64,000 nt of DNA, from positions 825,001 through 889,000 of the forward strand of contig JAFBJZ010000656.1 in assembly GCA_016785225.1 (NCBI GenBank), written 5' to 3'. Below the pieces are notes generated by a model, which did not search any database, was not told the DNA's origin, and was given only the letters and a program-made list of their open reading frames with translations. The translations under genes and the position numbers were made by a program. The DNA is from Psettodes erumei. Taxonomy: Eukaryota > Chordata > Actinopteri > Pleuronectiformes > Psettodidae. Of the stretch, positions 28,201 to 43,200 are shown in pieces. The stretch's first letter is position 1. Every line of letters begins with the position of its first letter.

Positions 28201-31200
28201 TGTAAGGACTATTCTTTCTCCTGGATCCCTGAATCTAATGTTTAAAATTAGCCTTAGCAAAACATGTCTCAGTCCCAGTTGTGAGGAGATGTTACAAGGA
28301 ATAAGGTGCGCACACTCCACCTTCAACAAGGAGTACTTAGAATTAAGCTGCAGTGACATTCTGGCTCCACAAGGCGGAGCCCAAGCCCCATGCTCGTTCT
28401 TGTGTTTACAGTTTACGCCACACAGGAAATAACAATGGTATGACAGATATGACACTAATATGACAGATTGCTACGTGATCTATCTGCATTAACCTGCTGA
28501 TGGATCAGCTTTTAGTCAGGATATTAAGAGCAGAAGTATTACCAACAGAGATGTGATGGATTTCTGGTAGCAGGAAAGCTGCTGGGTTATATTGCCAGCA
28601 CACAGTGCCACCTGATGCCACACAAATGAGCAGCACTGCTCCCCTTCATCTTCAAACGTCTGCATGTCCGTCGAGATGCTTTCCCCAGTTCGTGCTTTCA
28701 GCAGTGTGCGATGTCTCAGCAGAGGTCTGGTAAAACACAGAGGACAGTGAGATTTCCTTTTGTCTTTCCATCGTCCTATCTTTCCAGTCTTTTTCTTATC
28801 TCTCCCACTTGCTTACAGTCTGTTTCTGGTGCGAGCCATGTCTCGTTTGGCTTTGTCAAGCAGCTGCAGAGCACTTCCCCAGTCACTTTTATCAAGGTGG
28901 ATCTGGAGCAACAAACTATAAATGGCTGCTCTCAGGTCCTCCTCATCTACTTCCACAGACACATATTTAGTAGAGAAACAGAAATACATATTTAGAAGTT
29001 TCCAGTTTAAGTCATTTTGTAATTATCAACATAGATCTTACAGCAGAGGTGCAGAGAAAATCAATCACAGTCATAGCAAAGGTCAAACCAAATATGTAGC
29101 CATTTGCAAGGGGCGTAGGTTCTTTGCTGTCAGTTTACATCTCACCTGTTGCTTTATGTTTTGAACTCCCAGGAGGCAGTGCTGTCAAGGTCAGCAGGCC
29201 TTTCACTTTGCCCTGTGTCTGAAATAGAAGAGGGAAATGATTAATACTTTAGTCGCTACAAGAGAAGAGTGTTGTTGGTGGTGGATAGTTCCAGCTCACT
29301 GATGTATAACATAAATTGCTACCTGACCTTGCCCCTATATACGAGCCTACCCTCTTATCTGTAAATCTCCCTCCATGCCCAAAACCTGCAACATTACTGG
29401 CTTCAATTATTCAAGTAAGGTAGATGTTTCTGATGTTCACACTTTGGCATCCCACGCAGACAAAATGCACATCGAGAACCGTATCGAGAGGGAAAGAACA
29501 GCGCAAACAAACAGCTTTCTGAATTCTCACATAGGCTGCTTTTAATTATGGATTTAAGATATTTTGCACTTGAACAGCTATTACAATCCCGACTACTACG
29601 ATCCCTTCCCTATAAAACCCTCAAGACAGATTTTCATCAATTTCATCATCAATTAAAGATAACAGAGCATGTATAAGAACTCTGCCGCATATTTCACTAT
29701 GTTTGGTCGTAACCGAGCTTGAGTCATAAAAAAATGATGTTAAAAATAGGACAAAATGGGAAATGAAAAAATAATAAGGCATAAAGGTCGGTGCTGGCTG
29801 TCATTCAATTCTTGTTTTGCTCACTCGCTGTTCATTTTGTTGGTAGTACTTTTTTGGCTGAATCTTTGTCCTGTCGGCAGTTGGCATGACTAGAATATTG
29901 CTGGGATGGACCTGGGACAGTTCCCATAACAGAGGGGGCAGACTCTGTGTTTCTGTGGTTTCCCTCGTTGCTGTACAGTTTTATTGCTACTGCTTTAGTG
30001 TTAAGATGCACCTCTAAAAATGCTTGTTTGTCAAACATCCAAGAAAAGCAATAAGGTAGCTGGCAGAATTTAAATGAATGAATGTGTCTGTAAGTGTGAC
30101 TAAAGGATTTATACATTTGCATGTTTGGTGGTGGTATGGAGCAAAGCGTTCAGGATCCTCTCCAGGGGATCTTGGAGTTGCTGTTTGTCCTCTGGACTCT
30201 GCGTCAGGGGTAGGCAAGTGTTCCAGTAATGTTTTGCTGCTGTTAGACACAGTGCTGGATTCTCAGCCTTTTCTGCATAGCTGTGGACAAGAGAGGAGAA
30301 ATGAAAAATGTCCAGTAAAAACAGAAAAAAACAAAGCTATCAGTAGTGGTCAGTACATAAATTTACTGTGAACAGCACCTGACACTGGATAGAAGCACCT
30401 TCAAAGCCTCTCTGTAGGTTTGTAGATCTCCACTGGACTCATGGACTAAGCTCACACCCCTCAGACAGGCTGCAATGCTCAGCATCTCATTCACCGCAGA
30501 CAGGTCATACCTTGGGGTTTTAACATCGATTAGCTATCAGTGAAAATCAGTCAGTCAACTGAAATGTAAAACTACCATACCCTAGAAAAAAATTGCAACT
30601 TAAATAAATATTTGCAACTCGGAATAAAATGACACTTATTAAAAAAAATGTCTCCTTCATTTTAACTGCAATACGCTTGCATATGCACAAGATGTCACCT
30701 GCCCCTAAGAGAGCTTTGGAAGCAAAATTTTCAACCAGTCCTAACACCTACCTCAAATTCTTTTCACACACATTCATATGAATTGCAGTCTCTCTGGAAC
30801 CATTTTAAAGAATTAGACAAAAAAAGACCAATATAACTGGGTATAATTCCAAAATTATCTTATTGTTTAAATACATTTCGATCATTTGATCACACTCACA
30901 AAACACAGGGCGTAGTGTTGAGGCTCTTTGTTGCTGCTTCTTCAAGCTGCAGAGCACTGTTGGTGCAGCACAACACCAAGCTGTGGTCCCATGGCATAGT
31001 GGCAGAAGGCAGCCAGCTGGCACCACACCTGCAGCTCCACCACGGCGTCCGTCCAGCTGCATTCTGATGCCATGCTTACCAGCTTCAGGTGAGGGGAGAG
31101 GAGACAGGGGAGGGGAGTCAAATGGACACGTTGAGGGAAAAGGGAGGCGGAGGGAAGGGAGTGCAAACACATGAGAAGAGGGAGTGTGGGAAAATAGGGG

Positions 31201-34200
31201 AGGAGAAGGAGGGTGGAAAAAAGAGGGGAGGTAAGCAGGAAGGGAACAGGTAGAGGAAATAGGGAGAAATTAATTATTACTATTAGGCAAGAACTGGGAG
31301 AGAATAGGAAATGGTGAGTGAAAGGGGAGAAGGAGAAGGTGATGAAAAGTAAGCATGGGAAAAGAAACCATAGGCAGGGAGTAAGGAAGTAAAGGAAAAA
31401 AATAGGAGATAGAAGAAGAAGGTCGAAAAGGAATAAGGAAAAAGAACGGTGGCATGCAGATAATGAAATGTGGCAGAAGGATTAAGAAAAAGTGCATAGG
31501 AAAAAAGGGGACTAGGATGTGAAAAGCGTGGAGAGATAGACAGCCGAGGGGAGATGGATGGATAAGAGACAGAGTAAAAGAACGTATAGGTGTGGAAAAG
31601 TGTAAAAGAGAGCAATTCTCCACAGAAATCTCTGATAACCATAATCCAAACACGACGATGGAGGGCAGCTACAGCATTTTCAAGGTATTGACACATGATA
31701 AGATGCAGGCAGGCTCTGGAGGCTCTTGGGTCATCTTAGCATCTGTTGTTACCATCTGGGCAACAGCCACAGTAGGAAAACACGAACAGAAAGTACATAC
31801 TGTTGGGAGACTGGGAACAGAGAACTCCATATGCCTCGGGTTCCGATTGCACTGGACCATCTCCACTCCAACCAGCACATGCGTCATCGCTGACACTTCC
31901 TCGTTCCCACTCTGCAAACGAGGGGGGAGCAATGCATACTTAGCATTCCAGTGCCTCTGCTGAATATACACAAGTCGCTTAAGTTTAATTATAGAAAAGA
32001 CATATATATGTATTACTATTTGCTCATAAATTATACATGGAGCTGCAGTATGATCACCGTGTGTCCCAAGTATTTCAGAGATGGCCTCGTTGATAATGTA
32101 TGACTTCCCATTGTGCAGAAAATGAGTTGATGAATGATTTATTGATTGCAACTACAGATAAACCCCATTTATATTAACACTCTCTCATTCTGCATGGCAA
32201 GAAACAAACCTCATTTAGTGAGTAGTGACTGTAAGCGCATCAGGCTGAAGGGGCTAATGTAGGGCAGGAAGTGCTTGGCTGACAAATGGTCATAGGATTA
32301 TGGTGAGAAATTAACTGACAAAATGCTTTCCCCGCATTTTTGTCTTACTGTAAAGAAGTACAATCACAGAACATGACATCCAGTGTTGATTGTGGACCAT
32401 TGGATACAATGCTGGAATATGGTCATGGCAGCAGTAACACCTAGAGCATCAGAAGGATTAATAAAGATGCCATGCCAGTTTAAGCCTACAGTGTCATAAG
32501 CACATTATACGAGAACTGTGAGCAGACCATAACGCAGGATACATTATGAATGGGGCATGATTATATTGTGACACTGAGCCATAAAGTTGTCTCAGCAAGG
32601 ATTTGTTTCACATATTTTGTCGAGCTGTAAAAAGATTCCCAAGTATCTTAAATGCAGTGAGTAAAAATAAAGTAATTGCATTTCAGTGTTTGAAAGTAGC
32701 GTTGCTGTACTTATTAATATGTAAAGGAAGACATCACATTGATCCACAGCGGATGCTGAGAGGGCAGGGAAAAGCTGTAGTGGAGTGTGACTGTGTGTTG
32801 AGAAAATCCATAGAGGGGCAAGACTTGTCAGACTGCGTGACAGTGTCATAATCAACAATATGAGGTTTCCTCATTGTGTAACTGTACCGTGGAGCTTGCA
32901 AGCCAGAGATGCCATGGATTTCAACTGTGATGACATCACTGTTGTTATTGCAAGGTTGGATTGGTCAGTGTGTGCTCAGGGAGGATTGTACAGTGGTTGT
33001 GGTGTAGACTGATAGAAAGATATAAACTTTCTTTCTTTTTGCTTCAAGTATCTTGACTGAGAAGTTTCCTTGTGGTTTGTGTGGAAAATAGTACTGTTGT
33101 TTAATTAACCTATTCTCAAAATGTGCCTTTTGTTCTTGGCAGTGCATCAAAGCAATGGAGAGAAGCTAAGTAAAGAGATAAAGTCCAAAAACTACTCGGG
33201 AGAGAAAAAAAACTTTGACAGGACATTAAGGCATTAACATACATGTATACAGTCATTTAATTTAACAAATGTTCTCATTCCATGTCCTTAACAAAATTCT
33301 AACCTTAACACACAGTGCGCATGTTTAGTGACTACAGTGCAATAGCTTATGAACAGTGCTTGTAAATGCTGATTAGGACCCTAAACATACATTAGCAGCC
33401 AAACAGCTGGAGAAAGACTGAAATGGAGCTTGGTACCTCATCTTTAGGGTCAATCTTTGAGCTAATCTGCTGTTGCAGCAGCCTCTTGATTTGCACCCAT
33501 GTGGCCACCACCTGTTTCTTCGCTGCGATGAGCACCGTCTCCCCTGGGATGTTGCAGTTCGATATGTGAAGGGCATACTCACACAGCTCGGAGGAAGAGT
33601 CAGAAAAGAACAGTCAGCCACAAGTACTCGTTTGGGTATTAGCAGTCTGAGAAGCTCAATAAGTAAAACATGACTGTCATATTTGGGATTATTCATTATA
33701 TTACATCAATATTTAATTTAATCATCAAATACTGTGCATTGTGATATATATGCATAAGAATCTGTAAGTCGGACTTTCTCAAGCCCTGAAGGCACCAGCC
33801 TGATAGCTGCATACGCAACACACATGCACAATAAAAACTCAAATTAAGTGAGACTTTGTTCAAGTCAGACACTGTATCTGACCCTGCTGCACTGTAGACT
33901 ACTTATGAAAAATGTATCGGAAAGGCTTATTTTTTTTTATCTTCCCTTCAAAAAGGAAACAGATGCGATGAAATTTGGTGAATAATTCACTGATAATGTG
34001 CCTTTCATCTGGTGTTAGAGCTGATATTCATAGTTGATCCTTTGAATAGAAAAGGAGAAAGGAAACAGGGCTTAATTGGCAACTGCTGCAGCGAGAACAG
34101 AGATATCAGACTCCAGTTGCACAATGAAACCAAGTCATGAAAGCTAAGCTAAGCACGGATGGGCCAATGGCTGATGATGCTGAGTCTGTGAGCATCGTGA

Positions 34201-37200
34201 GGAAAAATACCTGTCTGCAAAGTGTTATTTATGAGCCTTTTCCAAGCACTGAATATTGAGGAATGTTGCTGAATATGTGGATGATTGCATTGTGGATTTC
34301 TCTTTCATAAAGGTCATTTTAAATTATTTGCTTTTTATTCTATACATTGCTTTTGTTTTTCAGGACATTGATTCTTTAGAATTTTTGGACAAAATCAGTG
34401 ATTGTGCAGTTGTCGATTGCTGTTGTCCTATGTAAGCACCGTAATCCCCAGTGTAATGTTTTTTTAAAATCCATGTGCAAATCTTTTTTTGCAAATTAAT
34501 GGTGATGTAGGGATAATATTCTTTTTCTTTTTTAGTTATAGTAAGAAAAAGCACATTTTAATGCATGTAGTCGTGTGCAGGTTTTATGTTGATTTATTGT
34601 GACATAGGAGGTTTGCATCCAGGTTGCATTATGACTGTATAAAAATGTATGGCGTCAGGCAGAATTCTATGCAAATATGTAGTGAAATTGGCAGCTTTTA
34701 TACACATATCGCTGACACAAGCACATAAATTGGCTTTGGTGGTGGTTTGCACCTGCCAAAGCTTAATACAACAGCAATGTAACTGAAACATAAAACCACA
34801 CCATTAATAAACACTTCTATAGAGCTGCTGCATGTTAACTATATTCATAAAAATGTTTAATCATCCACATGTGTCTATTGGGCCCCTTCATATGTACGCC
34901 TACATACCTCCAGTGCCTTGCGGACATCCTGCAAGGCAGCGGGGTCTGAGGAAGCCCCGTGGGCAGAGGCCGTCTTCTCCACCCCTTTCTCGGCTCTGTT
35001 TTTGACCTTGTCACCTGACAGAGCTGGCTCAACACTGTCTGGTTCACACAGAGGCTGAATCAACCCCCGGGCTACGACATCACACAGTAGCATGACCAGG
35101 GCACGCATCCTGAGAAATACAACACAGAGAGTACTCCAAGCTGACATCATCCGCCAAGGGAAAACCACAATGGAAAGTTGGACTGGAAGGCCAAACATAC
35201 TTGTTTTTATCGTTTAGTTCTTCCTGAAATTATAAACCTTTATTTGTACAGAAAAAAATGAATGTGTCCTTGACCGCATTGTTACATGAGATTTTACTGA
35301 ATTTGAAAAATTCACATTATTGCTATGCCCAAGGATAGTTTTGTCCATTCATTTATTCATGGCCAAAAGTAAGAGCAGAGCTTAAACTGCCTCTGATTCT
35401 GTAAATTAGCTCCAGTGACATAGAGAATATATTTCTAAACATTTTTCAAGTCAACTTTCATCATGCTTAAAATGATTTTCTGAGTTCAAGTGTATATTTT
35501 GCTGTTATCCGCTGAAAAAGGTAATCATTTTCAAGTTCAACTGAACTGAATGTCTTTGTATGCACAGTCGTCCACTGAGGGTTGAGAAAATGCCTGCTGG
35601 GCTGTTGGAACTCTTTCAAAGCCAACAGTAATTTCAAACATGTACAGTCATCAGTGTGAAAACAGCTATGTTCCATGTTTCCACAAAGAGAAAAATATTC
35701 CAGCTCAGACCTGTGCGCAATAACACCAATGAATAATGAAAGTTCACCATCAGCAGCAGCCACACAAAATTTGTCTTTCTCTCATTGTTAGAGGAGCAAC
35801 TTGGCTGTATTTTTTTTTTAATGCTGGACCAAGATTCACAAGAACTACTGTACCGCAAACCCCCAAACTATTCTACCAGAATATTACTAATTTATAGAGC
35901 CAACCTACCCAGTGCACTCTGTCTTTCGTAGCATCTCCACCAGACTCTGGAAGGGGTTAAGCAGGCGCTGGTACTCCCTTGCTGCCATCATGTGTTTGCT
36001 GTAGTTCCACAGGTAAATGGCTGCATTTGCAATCACCCACGGCTCCCTGATCTCTGATCCGAGCTCCGCTGCTCGCAAGAAGTTGGAGGTGGCGTAGGCA
36101 GACAGATCCTGGATCCAGTCTCTGGGTGAGGGAGGTAGAGAAGTACAGAAGAGAGTGGGAAAGGGAGAATGAAAGTTGTGTTCCTTTGCGAGAGAGAAAG
36201 GTACAGGCAGGCAGTGGCCGCAGTGTTTTTCAGGTTTCTCAGTGTAATGCAAAAGGAGAGAGGAAAGAGTGGAGCTTCACCTTGATGACGTCAGATAGGT
36301 TAGATCTAATGAAGCATTCAACAGCACTCTATTTGAGCACCTGGATGCACAGATAGCTCTCAGCCTCTATGATGTAATCTGCTGGAGGTCCAGTAAATTT
36401 CAGGTGCAGCAGTGCTGGTTTCATTGCTGAATGTAGATTGTCAGCTCTAACTGCAATCCAGGGATACACGTTCCACAGATAAAGCATTCTTTGAGTTTTG
36501 CTGCTGATTCTGTCTTGATGCAGTGTGGCCATGACTTATGAGGGAGTGGAGAAACAGCACGATACAGGTCGTGTCTGACCCTGGAGCTTTGTAACGTAAG
36601 GTCTGGTGTGTAGTTTTACCAGATAGAAGAAACAAAGTAACTTTAAAGGACTGTTCACTGCTAATGAAGAGAAGAAGAGCCACAGTTGACAACGTACTTA
36701 TACATAGAGGTATTAGTTAACATTTGTTGGTCCTGATTTATTTAAACCAAATTAATCACGATTTTGTCAAAACAATTTTCATCTCATAATAACATACAAA
36801 AAGGAAATGTGGTCCCTGAAAGTTACTCCTGTCCTATCAGACTTCTGTTTTCTTTTTTTTGCAGCTATATCTACTCATAATTATATCCACACACTAAAAA
36901 TAAATTATTAAATATGGCTATGTTCACAGTAAAGCCTTTAATATTACAAGTTGAGGTTTAAAATGAAGAAAAAAAATATTAATTCTGTGATAATCAAATA
37001 ACAAAGCAGAAACACAAAGCACACTGAAAAAGAAACACAAAACACAAAAAAAATTCCACTTTAACGATGCAAAGATTTGAGTGCGCACATTGTGTTTTCA
37101 CCTGTAAATAACCCAGTGTGGTTCCTCTTCGCACACACGAACCCCTCTCTCCTGTGGGGGGACAGCGGGGCTGTTTAGCTGCACCCCCTCAATTAGCAGC

Positions 37201-40200
37201 TTTTGGACGGTGGCCTGCGCAAGACAGAGCACATTCGTTTTTCTACCTCAACGGATGAGATTCGAGCTGACTTGATGTGTTGACATCTTCCTAATAAAGG
37301 GAGAGAGGAGACCTCCCGCGATCGGAACGACAGCTCCTCGAGAGCCGCGAAAGCTCAGCTACAGCAGATCAAAGACAAAAGTAACAACTGGTGAGCATTT
37401 CACTTCAGTGGCGGACAACTGAGTGAGAAGCAGGTGTCTTTTATTTTAATGAATAATAACCCCATTCTTAAAAAAAAAACAACTCTTACCCATGTGTTAT
37501 AGAACAAAGAGGGAGCTGCATGAGAGGAGCAAGCAGAGAGGCTACATTGTGAGTCGGTTTTGGCAAGGTCGTGTGGTTGCTGTAGTCGTCTCCTTTTTCT
37601 TCAAAGTGCTAGTAAAAGTTAACAACTCTATGGACTTAATAGAAACTTGGAGCTGCAGGCGTGATGGCAAGCGCGATTACACAATAAGACAAGCTCGTAA
37701 GACAGGCACAACAATTTCTGACTCTGACCAGTCAACATCTACCTCACGGGCTTGTTAAAAATCCTCATAATGCATGTCAGCTGCTGCAGCAGTCTTTGTT
37801 TCTACTCTCACGCAGTGTTTCAATGGAAGAGCTCAAATAGAATATCCTCATGAATGCAGATAACTCACTATGCATTAGTGAACATGAACATCGCACTACA
37901 AGAAACATCCAAATAAGCTGGCAGTAAAAAGCCAGTCCAGCAGAACACGTGGATGCAGTCCTTCCACCGCGCCTGGTAAAATATGTTTATCAACATAATG
38001 CAGCGTCATAACTGAAAGGGTCACTGTTTTTTGAGTTTTTGAGTCTGATCTGTAGAATCAAATTAATCTCAGTATCAAAACCAGAAAAATATGTTTCTGT
38101 AAACTGTAATCCTTAAGATTAAAACTTTCTCTGCGATAGCCATTCAATGTATTTACATCTTTAGCAGTAGAAGCTGCCGCCTTCTACACTGCATTCAAAT
38201 TTCCTTCAATGGAGATGTTGCATGCATGGCTTCCAGTGTAATTTTACATTACTGATGACAGCTGCTGTTTAGTCTTCACTCTGCACTGCACTGTATAAAG
38301 TTGTTAATGCTAATGGAACATCCTGCTACTTCACATTAAAATAATCCCACTTGCAGTCCTACTCTGAGTTTTTCCTTTTCTTCTGCTGTTTTTCTGACAA
38401 AGCGGCTGGTTAACAAGTGTTTCATGTCGTATTAAATTTAACCAGTCAATCAACTAAAACCAAAATCTTAAGGATTACAACTTCAGGCAACGATGGCTCA
38501 ACACCTACAGAAATGCAGCTGGGTGACAGTACAGAAAAGAGTCTTTGTTGTTGTGAGCAGTGAGAAAACAAACCACATTTATACTGTGTGAGGGAAGTGA
38601 CTTTTATGGATTACACTGTAAGAGCATATGACATCTGTACTGTATGTGTTTATTGGGAGGCACGAGTTAGTAGGCACACACCTCAGCACTGATGAAGTAG
38701 ATTTCAGCCAAAAGGCGCAGCAGGTCCTTCACACAGCTCTGGCTTTCAGAGCGGCTGTGAACACATTCTGCACTGCTCTGCTCCTCTGAGCTTCGACACT
38801 CTGGAGGGAATCGACAGGGTCTGTGATGTGAATTCTCTCAGAGACAGCAACCTTCTCCTTCTTGAATCTAACACTGTTACAATTAAGACTACTACTACTA
38901 CTACTTCCTGTCCACATGTGTCTTTTCATTAGCAGTATGCCTCAGATGTGTGAATCAGATGTGAACAGTGACCTAAAATAATGTTATAATTCTGCGAATG
39001 ATAGTTCACACAGGGCAGCTGCGTATCTACGCCTGTAATTTCAGTTTAAATCATTCCAATATTCAAACACCCTTCCCCTCAGCTTTAGGAATATTTCTGT
39101 TATGCTACCTTCGGTCTTAGGATCATTCATTATCTTACTGTCAGCCTTGGAAATCTTCCATCTCCCATCATCATAAAGCAAACAGAATTGGCAAGCAGCT
39201 CGGCACACATCCCAGACTTCCTGTTTCCTGGCTGTCTTCACCAGCATTGCCCACAACTTCATCCTTGAAACAGCCAAGAAATAAAGACAAAATTAGAGAT
39301 GATTCCTTTTTCAAAACGAGTAGGTCAGAGGAAGAGCATGAGCAGAGTGCGGCATATGAGCTAAGGCTGCTTGTTTGCAGGTCGATGAAGGATAAACCTT
39401 TCCTTTAGGGGCTGTAGCAGTCCTGATGGCTCTGCTCGCTCCTGACCATTAAACCTGCCATTTCTGATGTCCATACTTTCTAACTGTAGTGATACGGGCA
39501 GGCACGGGGAACTCCCCCGTATGCTTTGAATATGGAGATTTAATAAAACAGTGCAGGCTGCTATAGTCACACAAGAACTTTAACTGCACAGAGAACCAGT
39601 AGATTTACCATCCATTAATATCTAATGTTTGGTAAAAGCAAGGAGTAATAAATTCAACAAGTCATAAAAGGCTGATTATGCAGGCAATTTTCCTGGAAGC
39701 CTGTTAGAAATAATACACATACACAGATACGACAGTCATAATTTAAATGCTCACTTAAACACACAGACCTCTCTATGTGGTCAACGTCACCACCTAGTCT
39801 GGCCAGGTGTCCATCCACCTTGCGTAAAGATGCAGAGTGATGCTGGGCCTTCGCAGAGAGCTGATCCGCTGGTCCAGATCCAAGACTGCCTACGGGAACT
39901 AGACAATTGTTGTAGTGTTTGCATAAGTCAAACTCTATTAATACTGCTGGGAAAACTTCATTTTCTCTAACGAATGAATCAATACAAGTTTTTGGCTGTT
40001 GTGCATAACAAAAAGGTTTAGGCATTCTGTTGCAGAACTTCTTAGACCGAAATGGTTGTTTAGAATTTATAGAACATGGAATTGATGTGCACTGCATGCA
40101 CAGTGAGGATGAATTCTTTTAAGGAGGTTACATAATTATCCTTATTATGCCATTTCCATGGAAGTAAAAGGAAGTACAACTAAAGGGATGCAAGACTAAA

Positions 40201-43200
40201 TAGCCCATTTTCAACACAGCTCTTTCAAACAGGGGGGTTATTGACTACAGTGTAATCATATTAACTTGGAGGACCACAAACAATAATAAAGAAAGAAACA
40301 CTCGCTACATTCTCATTTAGGTCCATCTACAGCACAGTGTGTATTCAAGCATTTGTGTTATAATCTGAATTGTGACTAGCAAAAGGCTCCAGTGAGTGCT
40401 GCACGATTAATTTGATCATGATCGCAAAAAAAAGTGCGCATGACAGTGAAATCCCTAATTGACAAAGAGACGGCTACGAGAATGTAACGCCAAAGGACGA
40501 GTCCAAAACGTAAGACCTGGCAAGAGACATTGAGCCCATGTACATCAGAGGGACATTTTTTACTTTTTGCATTTATGTTCCTTATTTAAGTTTGTATGTT
40601 TGAGTTGATCTTGAGTTGAGTAATCTGCATTTTCCTTGATAACCAAGCAAGCAGACCCATGATAGCCTCTGTTTATTATTTTGCGAATGCAAATTGCAGT
40701 ATTGTCTACAATCACAATTCTTTTTTTAATCAAATGATGCAGACCTGAGAATTCAAATATACACACACACTATTGTTCGCACACCTCCGTTTGATGAATG
40801 TTTGAGGAACAAAACAAAATAGCGGCGACATTTCATTCTGCAATTAATTAATTCTCCTCACCTCAAGGGCTTTAACGCTGAGAACACAATGATTGAGTGT
40901 CGCCAAATGTCGGGGGGGTTTGAGGTTTATAGGCCAAAAAAAAGAGGTGTCTCTAGAGACCCCTGCCTGCGTAGAAACGCTTTGACTAGCTGTCAGAGGT
41001 GGGCTCCGACCCTGGGTCATTAAGAGTGCTGATTGTTCATGTGATGCTGCGGACCGAGGAGGCTGGAATGAGCGTGAGATCAAAGGTTCTCCCTGAGCTC
41101 AGACTCCTGCTCCACGATCCACTGCACACAGTCAATGTGGTTTCACCCCCAGAAACCACACTGACGAGCGCAGTTTAACGCCGCCGCTGGTAGACTGGCT
41201 GTCGAGGCTTGTTCTTTCAGTTTTCTCTCCTAATCTGGGTTTAATCAGCGCCTGCTTTGGTGAGACAGCAGCTCATGACCCAATCAGCGCAGAGGACAGC
41301 CTTCCAGGTGCATTCTACGAGCGAAGGAGACCTGGGATGAAAGTTTGATTATGTAGTCATTTGTAATATGTGCGCAATGAGCCTGAAACAAAAAAAAAAA
41401 GAGGGACAGAGAGAGAGAGTTCAGTGGTTGAGCAGAGGCTCAGAACCAAGCAAGTGGGGGGTGGTGGAGAAAATGCGCACTGTAAATGACTAATCAGAAG
41501 AATAAATTTTCCAGCTGAAAGTAATTTTACAGTTGACCGAATGTAATTGTTCAAATATAATGAACACAAAATCACCAGTCCTCATCTCCACTTACTTTAA
41601 TAGTCAAAAACTTTACTGCAGGCAGAATATACAAGTACCTCAGATAAGAGGTATCTGGGGTATATTCTTCCAGGCCAGTAAACTGTTCTTTCATGACAGT
41701 TTAATGAAATGTTTGATCCCTGGTGCAGATTAAAGTGGTGAACGGCTCAGTTACAAAAAGATGTGCGTTTCAAACTCTCTGCGAGAGAAGATCTTGCAAA
41801 TCAGAGATGCGTTAAGAGAATTTCACCATGCGTTCGTGAGAAGTGAAACAGAAGGAGAAATAATTTTTACTTTTGGAGATGCTGTCTCCATCCAGCACAA
41901 TCTGAAAATCGTCAGGGCCCAAAAGGAGACCCACGGCAACCAGGATGGGGCGAATGTCCGTCTTATCTTGTGGTTGAAGGTCCCTGGCCTGTGAAAAAGA
42001 GAGAGAAGAGAGAGAGAGAGGAGTTGGATGTCAGAATTAAGTTGACACGTAGCTACTGGTATCATACTGAGCAGTGATACTCACTTCTACAGCTCCAAGC
42101 ACAGGAGAATACAATTGAAAGATAACTTCTGATTATACCTCTTCATGCCTCATTACCACAGTATTTTCCAGTGCCGTCGATATCTCCGGCATGTTTTTTT
42201 ACATGAAAATCTTGCTTTATGTAGCTTTCAACAATTGTTACTTTGTGTAATATTTCATGCAGAAAGACTGAACACCTGCTGCAAAAGCATCGCTGCTTTA
42301 TCTTCGTTTCGAGAGAGTGTTTGGTAGAGGGTCCCTCTGAGCTGCAGCAGGTGCAAAGCCGACGACAGGCGTTCCTGTTGTGTCCCATTATCCAGCAGAA
42401 TGGCCCTCCGGAGGTGAGCCAAAGCAGCCTCAAGGCGCCCCTCCTCCTCTTCTATCACTGCCAGCTCTGAGTGGACTTGACAGTGCATCTCCAGCAACAT
42501 ACTATGAAAACAACATGCAAGCCCTTACAGCGTAAAGCTATATAAAACTAATGATAAATACTTATGGCATTTAAAAAAAACCTTAATGATGGCTGTCAGT
42601 AATTTTAAAAAAGGCAGCAATGAAAGAACATTACAATAAATCGTGATTAAAAAACATCATAATAGCATTTGTCCTGATCAAATGTAGGTGACTTGAGACT
42701 TGCTGTGGTTTTCCTCAAAAAATATACCATAATATATACTGTATATATACAGCATATGACACAAAATTTTAGGTATAATACAATAGACCTGTGATACTAT
42801 ACTATACACTGCATTCAAACAGTGCTCCTTTTTTGCTGTTGAATTTGGGGGCTTGTATGTCAAGTCTTTGCAACCATAAGCAACGGCAAAAGTGCCAACA
42901 CAGCAGTAAAAACCAAACTGAAATCCCTAAGACGTGAGCACACAACCCTGTTTCATGATGAAAGTTTAAAGGGAGCAAACCTCTGCGTGTCTTCCAGAAC
43001 TTGGGCCACTCTGAGCAGAGGTGTCTTGATGCGTTTCCTGAGGTTGTGCTGCAGAAGGGGCAGGCACAATCTCCACTGGGTCGCACACACCGCCTGCGCC
43101 GCCTGACGCTCCCCCTCTCTCACTGCGGTCCGCAGCCACTGATCCAGTTTCACAATCTCCTTCAGCCGGGCCTGTGGGACAAAAACTACAGAGTCTCTCC

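Noticed and set aside
27992..28432. 146-codon plus-strand open frame
   Set aside because: Overlaps minus-strand cfap46 exon 28 and its intron; the peptide is low-information with no family resemblance. A shadow of the real exon plus chance.
31669..32151. 160-codon minus-strand open frame
   Set aside because: Only the part at 31801-31911 is cfap46 exon 21; the extensions on both sides cross its splice sites and are intron.
39654..40097. 147-codon minus-strand open frame
   Set aside because: Contains cfap46 exon 14 (39769-39898); the rest is open intron.
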